NCBI GenBank assembly: GCA_900549195.1 | Contig: URNK01000092.1 | Span: 1-6,965, forward strand | DNA: 6,965 nt | Direction of reading: 5' to 3' | Source: an uncultured Collinsella sp. | GTDB taxonomy: Bacteria > Actinomycetota > Coriobacteriia > Coriobacteriales > Coriobacteriaceae | Shown: piece after piece, positions 1 through 5,925 of the stretch | Numbering within the stretch: the stretch's first letter is position 1 | How the letters are laid out: every line of letters starts with the position of its first letter | Translations under genes and position numbers: made by a program | The notes under the pieces: model-generated | Seen by the model: only the letters and a program-made list of their open reading frames with translations | Database searches by the model: none | Told to the model about the DNA's origin: nothing

Positions 1-49
1 ATCTACACGTAAGGAGTCGTCGGCAGCGTCAGATGTGTATAAGAGACAG
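1..49 (+). other. Illumina Nextera i5 adapter left on the contig end (not genomic)
   Basis: The bases parse exactly into Nextera library parts: the tail of the P5 sequence (ATCTACAC, 1-8), an 8-base index (GTAAGGAG, 9-16, which I recall as S505/N505), the read-1 adapter core (TCGTCGGCAGCGTC, 17-30) and the 19-bp Tn5 mosaic end (AGATGTGTATAAGAGACAG, 31-49). Genomic sequence starts at base 50. The mosaic end comes from the tagmentation reaction and is not evidence for a Tn5 insertion in the organism. Untrimmed reads at a contig end are the likely cause, so whatever lies upstream of nagB is missing from this contig. Confidence 0.97.
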
Positions 50-168
50 GACACATATATTACGCGACCTCGCCCTGGTGGCCGCACACGTTGGTTGCGG
101 CCGACGCGGGCCGCGGGCAAGTGCTTGTAAGGGGAGCCTTGCCTCTCTTGTACGAGAAAGGACGCGTA
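50..168 (+). other. nagB 5' leader with a small hairpin
   Basis: This short stretch lies between the adapter and the nagB start. It contains a 7-bp hairpin, GGCCGCA (80-86) with TGCGGCC (96-102) around a 9-base loop. An AT-rich TATATT at 55-60 could be a -10 element, but any -35 would fall in sequence replaced by adapter. The nagB frame stays open back to base 91 and beyond, but the extra residues do not resemble NagB and a good ribosome-binding site sits just before the 169 ATG, so I treat this as leader. Whether the hairpin regulates nagB cannot be judged. Confidence 0.4.
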
Positions 169-897
169 ATGAAAATCATTAAAGCTAAAGACTACGAGGA
201 TATGAGCCGCAAGGCCGCTAATATCATCTCGGCTCAGGTTATCCTCAAGCCCGATTGCGTGTTGGGTCTTGCCACCGGCTCCACCCCGATTGGCGCTTAC
301 AAACAGCTCGCTGCTTGGTACGAGAAGGGCGACATTGACTTTGCCGAGGTCAGCACCTATAACCTGGACGAGTATCGTGGTCTTTCGCACGACGATCCCC
401 AGAGCTATCACTACTTTATGCGCGAGAACTTCTTCGATCACATCAATATCGATCTGAACAACACGCACGTGCCCGATGGCTCCAACCCCGATGCCGCCGC
501 TGCCTGCTCCGAGTACGACAAGATCGTCGCTGCCGCCGGTTACCCGGATCTGCAGCTGCTCGGCATTGGCAACAACGGTCACATCGGCTTTAACGAGCCC
601 GATGACCACTTCTCCAAGGGCACGCACTGCGTCGACCTCACCGAGAGCACCATTCAGGCCAACAGCCGCCTGTTCGACAGCATCGATGACGTGCCCCGTC
701 AGGCTTACACCATGGGCACCCAGACCATCATGTATGCCCGCATGATCCTGGTTGTCGCCAACGGCGAGGCCAAGGCTCAGGCCGTGCACGATATGTGCTA
801 TGGTCCGGTTACGCCCAAATGCCCGGCTTCGATCCTGCAGCTGCACACCAACTGCGTTGTCGTTGCTGACGAGGCCGCTCTTTCGCTCTGCGAGTAA
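169..897 (+). CDS. nagB: Glucosamine-6-phosphate deaminase
   Basis: Converts glucosamine-6-phosphate plus water to fructose-6-phosphate and ammonia in the cytoplasm, the last step that brings N-acetylglucosamine and sialic acid carbon into glycolysis. The 242-residue product matches the short Gram-positive form (about 242) rather than the 266-residue allosteric E. coli enzyme. The phosphate-binding loop GLATGSTP is at residues 33-40. The catalytic Asp67 lies in YNLDEYRGL. The active-site block GIGNNGHIGFNEP (132-144) carries His138 and Glu143, and the position that is Asp141 in E. coli is Asn136 here, as in Gram-positive homologues. The C-terminal TPKCPASILQLH is also typical. The ATG at 169 was chosen because AAAGGA at 157-162 sits six bases upstream. 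Upstream partners such as nagA cannot be seen because the contig ends. A strong terminator follows, so nagB is the last gene of its transcript. Codon use is strongly C-ending, suggesting good expression. Confidence 0.95.
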   Translation: MKIIKAKDYEDMSRKAANIISAQVILKPDCVLGLATGSTPIGAYKQLAAWYEKGDIDFAEVSTYNLDEYRGLSHDDPQSYHYFMRENFFDHINIDLNNTHVPDGSNPDAAAACSEYDKIVAAAGYPDLQLLGIGNNGHIGFNEPDDHFSKGTHCVDLTESTIQANSRLFDSIDDVPRQAYTMGTQTIMYARMILVVANGEAKAQAVHDMCYGPVTPKCPASILQLHTNCVVVADEAALSLCE

Positions 898-926
898 CGC
901 GATCAAGCGATCTTACATAGTTTCTC

Positions 927-956
927 AAAAGGCCCTCGCTTTGCGGGGGCCTTTTT
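927..956 (+). terminator. Rho-independent terminator of nagB
   Basis: A 9-bp stem GGCCCTCGC (931-939) pairs with GCGGGGGCC (943-951), with one T-G wobble and a TTT loop, followed by five T (952-956). It begins about 30 bases after the nagB stop. Four A (927-930) precede the stem, so weak function on the minus strand is also possible. Confidence 0.92.
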
Positions 957-963
957 AGTGGAC

Positions 964-979
964 ATACGCCGTGGCGTAT
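964..979. promoter_or_regulatory. Short dyad, possible operator
   Basis: ATACGCC (964-970) and GGCGTAT (973-979) form a perfect 7-bp inverted repeat around GT, shortly after the nagB terminator. There is no T-run, so it is not a terminator. A protein-binding site or a chance dyad are both possible. Confidence 0.3.
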
Positions 980-1099
980 ACATGACGGAAACCTTGCCGC
1001 GTGCTTGACTGGAGGGTTTTAAATTTTTGTGATTCATTCTATAGCAGATTCTATGCACATTTGCCACCATAGAGTCGCAGGCGGTAGCGAGGAGTAGGC

Positions 1100-1113
1100 G
1101 AGTTGCGCAACTC
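1100..1113. promoter_or_regulatory. Perfect 14-bp palindrome, candidate operator
   Basis: GAGTTGCGCAACTC is fully self-complementary with no central spacer, followed by an A-rich tract (1114-1124). It lies about 235 bases before the regulator start. The form suits binding by a homodimeric repressor or activator. The partner protein is unknown. Confidence 0.4.
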
Positions 1114-1297
1114 AAATAAAAATAGCCGACTGCGCTACACTGCAAATGGGATGGGACATGCTGGCAAGCGCATTGACCTGCGCAAAGACCTATTGGTCGG
1201 GGGATAAGTTACCATCGGGCCTCGCTGTACAAAAACTTGCCAAACACGTACCGGCAGACAATTAAAAACTCTAAGTCGCGCTATTCACGGGGCGGCT

Positions 1298-1331
1298 CAT
1301 ATGGTCCTGCAGCTACGGTGTCCATATGGTC
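1298..1331 (+). repeat. Direct repeat CATATGGTC x2 upstream of the regulator
   Basis: The 9-mer CATATGGTC occurs at 1298-1306 and again at 1323-1331, a 25-base period. The second copy ends six bases before the GAGGAG ribosome-binding site. SARP-type regulators are known to bind short direct repeats near promoters, usually spaced 11 or 22 bases. Autoregulation is therefore possible, but the spacing differs and the match may be chance. Confidence 0.35.
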
Positions 1332-1347
1332 GAGTTGAGGAGCAAGC

Positions 1348-4344
1348 ATGGTAAACGATCTGGGCAATACGGACGAACTCGAGTTGATGCCGACGGGCGG
1401 CGGCTATATGGTGCGGCGCGATCGCTTGATGAACGAGCTCATCGTTAAAGGGCGCAAGGCGGGAATTGTTTTGCTCTACGCGCCCGACGGGTTTGGTAAG
1501 ACGTCGGTGTTGCTGCAATACGTGCAGGAGGTTAAATCGGACCCCACGCGAGGGCCGGTTCGGATTATCGAGGCCGACCGCGCGATTGGACGCGAGCTCT
1601 TTATGCAGCTCGAGGTTGTCGCCGATGAGCTTAAGGACAAACCTCATTCGCTCGTTGCGATCGACAACGTGCCCAATCTCGAGCAGCACGAAACCGAGGA
1701 CCTCATCGATCGAATCCGCAGCTTACGTGCTACGGGGACGGGGGTCTTTATTGCCTGCCGCCCCTCCAACCGATTGCTTATCCACGGGCTGGGCGATTCT
1801 GTAAAAGTCAATGCGCAGATGCTCAAGGTGCACGCCTATGAGTATTCGTCATGGGCCACGGCGTTCTCTATCAGCACATCGCTCGATTTTTATCGGCTCA
1901 CGCAAGGTGTGCCAGAGCTGGTATCTGCCTTGCAGACGGGGATGTATGGACAGGGCGATGTTGCCGGGTTGCTCGAAAACGAAATCGTCAACGTGTACGG
2001 TGCGGCGCTGGCCGATCTCGCATCGCTCGAGAACAACCTGTTGTTTACCGTTGCCTGCTTGATGGTATTGATGGGCGAGGGCCGCATTGCGGAGCTAGAG
2101 GCGTGCGGTGTGAGGCTTTCGATGGTCGACCAGTCTATCTTTGTGCGCGATTATCCGATTTTTGGCGTGGATCCGTCTGATCGCACCTTTAGGTGTTTGG
2201 GCGCTAAGGACAACGCGCGCCTGAGGCTGCGAAAGCTTGTTGCCGAGATCCGTCCCGAACTAGTATCGCGGGCTGCTCGCATTTTGATAAAGGCGGCCCG
2301 ATGCGATTTGGCCATGGACCTGGCCGATGCGTTCTTGGACCGCCGTGTGGTGTTGGAGCTTGCCGGGCAGTATGGGGCCGATCTTGCCCTGACCGGGCAT
2401 GGAGGGGACATTTGCCGTGCGGCGTCGGCGATGATCAATGCGGAAAAGCAGGAGCAAGAGCCGGCACCCGCCGAGGCACTCGGCGTGTATCTGGCGGCTG
2501 TCAGCGTGTGCAATACAAAGCTAGCAAGGTATATGGCGTCCGTTATCGAACGTGCGGGTGACCAGGCGGCGCACGAGGTCGATCCCGCTACCTGGAAAAT
2601 AGCCCAGGCGCTCACCATCGCCTTTTATGGCGACAATGACCTGGGGCTTCCCGCCAACCCTGTTGTGCAAGAACAGACATCCTGCGAGGTGCTCGACATG
2701 CTGTCCGCGCATATCGAGGTCAAGCGCCACCTAACCGAGCGAGCGGAAGACGGCAATGTTCTCGCGAAGCTCAAGGCGTGCAAAGCTTATGATTGCGAGC
2801 TCGACATCGCGGGGATTCTCATACAGGCCGACCATATGCTGGTGGAGCTGTTCGACGGCTCGTTTGCTAAACCCGACGAGCGCGATGACAAGATGGCGCA
2901 GATACTCGAGGCGCTCGATATCCGCGGGCTTAAGGCGCCATCCATTTGGCTGCGTATGGTGCTCGCGGCACGGCGCCTGCTCGCGGGCTTGCCCGTGACC
3001 GACGATGCGGCGTTTGGCGAGCTCGACCGCTTTGCGGTGCGTGTTCGTGACAATCAAATTCAGCTGTTTGGGTTATTGCTGGAGGGTTGGCAATCGCTGG
3101 CGGAGGGGCGGCCGGTCAACGCGAAGTTCCGCGCGGTTCAGGTGCTCAAGCTCGCCGACGAATCGATTGCGTACATGCGCGAAAACGCGTTGCTGCTGGA
3201 GCGCGTGGCGTACCTGCGCAATACGTCGCTGGTATCGGTTCGCGAAGAGGCGGAGCTGCTCGACATTAGCAAGACGCAGGTCGGTGGCTCAGAAGCCTGG
3301 ATCGTGGCGCTGCATCTAGCCGCTGCGGGCCGCGATAGCGATCTTGCCGCCTGGATGTCTATGAATCGCTCGGGGATTTTAGACCCATCGTATCGGCTTT
3401 TTGCCCGTCTTGCGATGCATTGTCTGGGCGAGCCTGCCGTTAGGATACGCAAGAAGCTTCCGGTGCGCGAGCTGTCGCGGTATTCACTAAGCGATGACTT
3501 TGAGGGCGAAAGTGAGCACCTGTTCCAGGCGGGCGAGGTTGAGGCTGTCGATGCGATCGGCCATATTGAAATGCGCATGTTTGGCGCATTTCGCGCCGAG
3601 CGCGACGGCTTTCCCATCACGGATAAAATGTGGCGCCGCAAGAAGGCGGCGACGCTTGCCGAGCGGCTTGCGCTGGGCATGGATGCGCTCGTCGATCGTG
3701 AGACGCTGGCCATGGAGCTGTGGCCCCATGCCGAGTTCAATAGCGCCCGCAACAACCTGTACTCGACGATATCGCGCTTGCGGTCGGCTTTGGGGCCGAC
3801 GCCGGATGGCAAGTCATGTGTGCTCATCCAAAATGAATGCATCGGACTCAACGGCGACTACGTCAAGACCGATGTACGGCTGTTTGACCAGATAAGCCGC
3901 GAGGTTTTGGGAAATCGCACGGGTGCGCGCGGGCCCCATCTGGTCGAGTTGTGCCTTAAGATTGAGCAGCTTTATGCCGGACCGTTGTATGTTCCCAATG
4001 GCTGTAATCCCACCTACTTTTTGCGCATGCGACGCATTATGCAGTCAAAGTACATCGATTGCATGATTAAGGGAGCAAATGCCGCTCTAGAAGAAAACGA
4101 TCTGCAGTCGGCGATTTGGCTGGCGGAGTCGGGGCTTCGACAGGAAACGGCGCGTGAGGATATGGTGCGCTGCGCCATGCGCGTCTACAGTGCGGCGGGG
4201 CGGCGGCGTGATATCGTCGAGCTGTACAGCGGGCATATGCACCACCTGAGGGAGCAGGTCAATGGCGTGCCCGAGCCCGAGACGCGGCGTCTATACGAGC
4301 GCTTGGTGGAGGGGCGGCTCAATCGCGTGCTGGTCGAGCGATAA
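1348..4344 (+). CDS. Large transcriptional regulator: MalT/STAND-like ATPase with C-terminal SARP winged helix and BTAD
   Basis: A 998-residue cytoplasmic regulator. The N-terminal NTPase has a Walker A motif APDGFGKTS (45-53, Lys51), a Walker B LVAIDN (102-107, Asp106), a sensor-like FIACRPSNR (134-142), and a STAND-type GxP motif in TQGVPELV (185-192), close to MalT's GGWP. Residues about 240-735 are mostly helical with no clear motif and probably form a repeat-type sensor or oligomerisation arm. From about 738 the sequence changes to an OmpR/SARP winged helix. ELWPHAEFNSARNN (790-803) and ISRLRSALG (808-816) match the SARP consensus. A bacterial transcriptional activator domain follows (about 845-990, including RMRRIMQSKYIDCM and AGRRRDIVELY). 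Classical AfsR/SARP proteins put the DNA-binding and BTAD units first and the ATPase after, so the order here is reversed, as in LuxR-type MalT. The ATG at 1348 has GAGGAG at 1337-1342, five bases upstream. The inducer and target genes are unknown. It is transcribed towards yhbY. Confidence 0.88.
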   Translation: MVNDLGNTDELELMPTGGGYMVRRDRLMNELIVKGRKAGIVLLYAPDGFGKTSVLLQYVQEVKSDPTRGPVRIIEADRAIGRELFMQLEVVADELKDKPHSLVAIDNVPNLEQHETEDLIDRIRSLRATGTGVFIACRPSNRLLIHGLGDSVKVNAQMLKVHAYEYSSWATAFSISTSLDFYRLTQGVPELVSALQTGMYGQGDVAGLLENEIVNVYGAALADLASLENNLLFTVACLMVLMGEGRIAELEACGVRLSMVDQSIFVRDYPIFGVDPSDRTFRCLGAKDNARLRLRKLVAEIRPELVSRAARILIKAARCDLAMDLADAFLDRRVVLELAGQYGADLALTGHGGDICRAASAMINAEKQEQEPAPAEALGVYLAAVSVCNTKLARYMASVIERAGDQAAHEVDPATWKIAQALTIAFYGDNDLGLPANPVVQEQTSCEVLDMLSAHIEVKRHLTERAEDGNVLAKLKACKAYDCELDIAGILIQADHMLVELFDGSFAKPDERDDKMAQILEALDIRGLKAPSIWLRMVLAARRLLAGLPVTDDAAFGELDRFAVRVRDNQIQLFGLLLEGWQSLAEGRPVNAKFRAVQVLKLADESIAYMRENALLLERVAYLRNTSLVSVREEAELLDISKTQVGGSEAWIVALHLAAAGRDSDLAAWMSMNRSGILDPSYRLFARLAMHCLGEPAVRIRKKLPVRELSRYSLSDDFEGESEHLFQAGEVEAVDAIGHIEMRMFGAFRAERDGFPITDKMWRRKKAATLAERLALGMDALVDRETLAMELWPHAEFNSARNNLYSTISRLRSALGPTPDGKSCVLIQNECIGLNGDYVKTDVRLFDQISREVLGNRTGARGPHLVELCLKIEQLYAGPLYVPNGCNPTYFLRMRRIMQSKYIDCMIKGANAALEENDLQSAIWLAESGLRQETAREDMVRCAMRVYSAAGRRRDIVELYSGHMHHLREQVNGVPEPETRRLYERLVEGRLNRVLVER

Positions 4345-4376
4345 AAAACGGGCGCCCGAAGTACTCGAGCACCCGT
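4343..4376 (-). terminator. Minus-strand terminator of yhbY, overlapping the regulator's stop codon
   Basis: Read on the minus strand, a 12-bp stem (4365-4376 with 4348-4359) closes a 5-base loop and runs into six T (complement of 4343-4348). Two positions pair as G-U only on the minus strand. On the plus strand they become C-A mismatches and no T-run follows, so it should terminate yhbY but not the regulator. The T-run lies over the regulator's TAA codon (4342-4344). Confidence 0.85.
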
Positions 4377-4413
4377 AAGCTTGCTATGTGTTGGCTCGCC
4401 GGATCATTGGCTC

Positions 4414-4713
4414 TTAGACGAGCTTGATCTTCTCGATATCCTTGCGCGAGGACTCGCGATACAGCGAGAACTTGCGGCCGATGACCTGGACGACCTCGGC
4501 GTGGCAGCGCTCGGCGAGCTCCTCGGCGGCCTCGCGGGCGGAAAGACTGGAGCCATCGAGCACGGAGCACTTAACGAGCTCGTGCTTCTCCAGGTAGGCG
4601 ACCGTCTGCTCGACGGTGCCCTCGTTGACATCGGACTTGCCGATGATGATGGCGGGGTTGAGGTGATGGGCCATGCTGCGAAGCTGCTTGACCTGGGCTC
4701 CTGTCAGTGCCAT
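4414..4713 (-). CDS. yhbY: YhbY-family ribosome-assembly RNA-binding protein (CRS1/YhbY domain)
   Basis: A 99-residue protein made of a single CRS1-YhbY (CRM) domain, the usual family length. In E. coli YhbY binds pre-50S particles. CRM domains bind RNA through a KH-like GxxG loop. Family hallmarks seen: LTGAQVKQLRSMAHHL (3-18), IIIGKSDVNEG (22-32), HELVKCSVL (44-52) and EVVQVIGRKFSLYR (73-86). The GxxG loop reads GKSD (25-28), with Asp in place of the second Gly, while the rest is canonical. The ATG at 4713 starts directly on the conserved LTG motif. Its ribosome-binding site is weak (a GCGAG-like stretch about six bases upstream). It lies 158 bases downstream of the methyltransferase in the same direction, so it could be co-transcribed or use its own promoter in that gap. 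It is followed by a clear terminator. Confidence 0.93.
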   Translation of the reverse strand: MALTGAQVKQLRSMAHHLNPAIIIGKSDVNEGTVEQTVAYLEKHELVKCSVLDGSSLSAREAAEELAERCHAEVVQVIGRKFSLYRESSRKDIEKIKLV

Positions 4714-4871
4714 GGGTTCTCGCTTTCTATGTATGGGGCGCCCCTCGATGGGGCCTTAATCTACGTGAGCTGTCCCACGATAGCGCAGGAACGGCGCGGT
4801 GTGGGGCGCGTTTGCCCAGTTCAAAAAGAATGCGGATGCCGAGTGAGTGGGCGGCGTGGGCTGCGAACAGG

Positions 4872-5759
4872 CTATGAGCTGGGCGCAGAGACCGGCTCCC
4901 ATGCAATAAACGCCCAACGGACCTTGCGGACGTGGTCGAGCATATAGCGTCCCTGCGGCACACCCTTGGAGCCCGGCTCACCGGCATGGGGGTTCTCAAT
5001 CATGTGCTGGGCGATGTAGTCGCGCAGGCGGTCAACCTTATCTTCGTTACCGTGCTCGAGCATGCGGGAGAAGTCTGCCACGCCCGCCTCAAGGCTATCG
5101 AAGGTGTCGCGACGGGGCGATTCAAAATACGTGACCTGCGGCAGCGCACCCATCTGAATAAGGATGTTAAAGGCATACACAAAGCCATTACTGCAGGTAA
5201 CCGAGGCACCGATGGCGTTCATCAAGTGCAGATCATAGCGCGGGCTGGAGTTGGCGACCATCGTGACAGCACAACGCCGACGAGCCGTACGATCAAGCTT
5301 GGCAAGCGCGCCTTTTAGATTGGTCGTCGTAACTGACCGACTGGCAAAGGCAACATCCACCGCTTTCACAACCGGTCCAACCAAATCCCAATCATCATCC
5401 CAAGCAAGCTCAAGCGGCGTTATGCGCCCCTCGAGCCCGTAGTACTCAATGCCGGCATCAAGGGTGCCCAGCATGGCGGGGGAGAAATCAGCCGCAATTA
5501 CAGGATGCCCAGCCTGAGCAAGCGGAATAGCAATCGACCCAGCCCCACACCCCATATCAAGCACAGATTCACCAGGCTTTAACGCCAACAATTTCATAAA
5601 ATCCCGAGCATATGGGGCAGTCTCCAACGGACGAAAATGCCGAGCCCGCTTATCCCACTCAAAAGAATCATCAGCTCGCCGCCGAGCGGCCTGCATCTGC
5701 ATCCACTCCTGGTTCCAATCTGTGGAAAGCAGCTCAGAACGATTCTCCCCATCAACCAC
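4872..5759 (-). CDS. Class I SAM-dependent methyltransferase
   Basis: A 295-residue soluble protein with a Rossmann-type methyltransferase fold. The SAM-binding motif I is VLDMGCGAG (66-74) and motif II is PVIAADFSP (86-94, acidic Asp91). The N-terminus WNQEWMQMQ...FEWDKRARHF (15-42) and the C-terminal RWAFIAWE (281-288) recall an uncharacterised subgroup in anaerobes. The substrate is unknown. I start at GTG 5759-5757 because AGGAGG (5772-5767) sits seven bases upstream. The frame stays open back to a TTG at 5864, but those 35 residues read through an intrinsic terminator and have no ribosome-binding site. Codon choice shifts within the gene: none of the 8 Arg codons in residues 1-60 is CGC, while 6 of the last 8 are. 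This may reflect recombination. No clear terminator follows, and yhbY lies 158 bases on in the same direction. Confidence 0.85.
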   Translation of the reverse strand: MVDGENRSELLSTDWNQEWMQMQAARRRADDSFEWDKRARHFRPLETAPYARDFMKLLALKPGESVLDMGCGAGSIAIPLAQAGHPVIAADFSPAMLGTLDAGIEYYGLEGRITPLELAWDDDWDLVGPVVKAVDVAFASRSVTTTNLKGALAKLDRTARRRCAVTMVANSSPRYDLHLMNAIGASVTCSNGFVYAFNILIQMGALPQVTYFESPRRDTFDSLEAGVADFSRMLEHGNEDKVDRLRDYIAQHMIENPHAGEPGSKGVPQGRYMLDHVRKVRWAFIAWEPVSAPSS

Positions 5760-5766
5760 GGGCCAA

Positions 5767-5772
5767 CCTCCT
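5767..5772 (-). promoter_or_regulatory. Ribosome-binding site that decides the methyltransferase GTG start
   Basis: Minus-strand AGGAGG, an ideal Shine-Dalgarno sequence, lies seven bases before GTG 5759-5757. This fixes the start 35 codons inside the longest open frame. Confidence 0.85.
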
Positions 5773-5778
5773 AGCAAC

Positions 5779-5811
5779 AAAAAAGCGACTCCCCCAAAAA
5801 AGAAGAGCCGC
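5779..5811 (-). terminator. Intrinsic terminator in the methyltransferase leader, candidate attenuator
   Basis: On the minus strand GCGGCTC (5811-5805) pairs with GAGTCGC (5791-5785) with one G-U, and the stem can extend to about 10 bp through TTC with GGG. Six T follow at once (5784-5779). The T-run ends six bases before the AGGAGG of the methyltransferase. No promoter fits between, so RNA reaching the gene must cross this terminator. This is the arrangement of an attenuator or riboswitch expression platform. It could also be the terminator of the upstream gene, with the methyltransferase expressed by leakage. No known riboswitch or T-box consensus was recognised upstream. Confidence 0.6.
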
Positions 5812-5862
5812 AACCAGCATATATCAGAAAGAACCGATCCAACGCCAAACCGCCATACCAGC

Positions 5863-5892
5863 AAAGTAGGGCAGAAGCGAAGCGACTGCCAA
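5863..5892 (-). promoter_or_regulatory. Weak candidate promoter for the methyltransferase leader
   Basis: On the minus strand TTGGCA (5892-5887, five of six matches to the -35 consensus) and TACTTT (5868-5863, three of six to the -10) are separated by 18 bases. Transcription would start near 5856, giving a leader of roughly 100 bases that includes the terminator hairpin. The -10 is poor. The same bases also hold a GGCAG/CTGCC hairpin (5870-5890). Confidence 0.25.
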
Positions 5893-5925
5893 AGGGATAG
5901 AACTCAACCGAGGTCCCGTTGTGCG

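Larger units (their letters stand above)
898..1347. other. Intergenic region between nagB and the large regulator
   Basis: After the nagB terminator about 390 bases remain without a convincing gene. They hold a 7-2-7 dyad (964-979), an ATTCTAT direct repeat (1036-1042 and 1048-1054), a perfect 14-bp palindrome (1100-1113), a GACCT direct repeat (1175-1179 and 1187-1191, 12-base period), and a CATATGGTC direct repeat (1298-1306 and 1323-1331) just before the regulator's ribosome-binding site. I could not place a promoter with confidence. TTGCCA at 1237-1242 is a fair -35, but no good -10 follows at the right spacing. A 39-codon frame at 1146-1265 has no ribosome-binding site. Confidence 0.6.

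Noticed and set aside
31..49. Tn5 mosaic end as a sign of a natural transposon
   Set aside because: It is contiguous with the Nextera index and adapter core, so it comes from library preparation.
91..168. N-terminal extension of NagB from a TTG at 91
   Set aside because: The added 26 residues do not resemble NagB, the 242-residue form is the family length, and AAAGGA sits six bases before ATG 169.
903..1145. 80-residue minus-strand frame after nagB
   Set aside because: It runs through the nagB terminator, has no ribosome-binding site and no recognisable domain.
3138..3851. 237-residue minus-strand frame inside the regulator
   Set aside because: It is antisense to the conserved SARP domain, Ser/Arg/Ala-rich and without motifs, typical of a shadow frame in GC-rich DNA.
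4381..4947. 188-residue plus-strand frame across yhbY
   Set aside because: It is the opposite-strand shadow of yhbY, which has clear family motifs. The rest covers an intergenic gap and the methyltransferase 3' end.
5760..5864. 35-residue hydrophobic N-terminal extension of the methyltransferase from TTG 5864, possibly a membrane anchor
   Set aside because: The stretch is encoded by the terminator hairpin and its T-run, it has no ribosome-binding site, and an ideal AGGAGG precedes GTG 5759.
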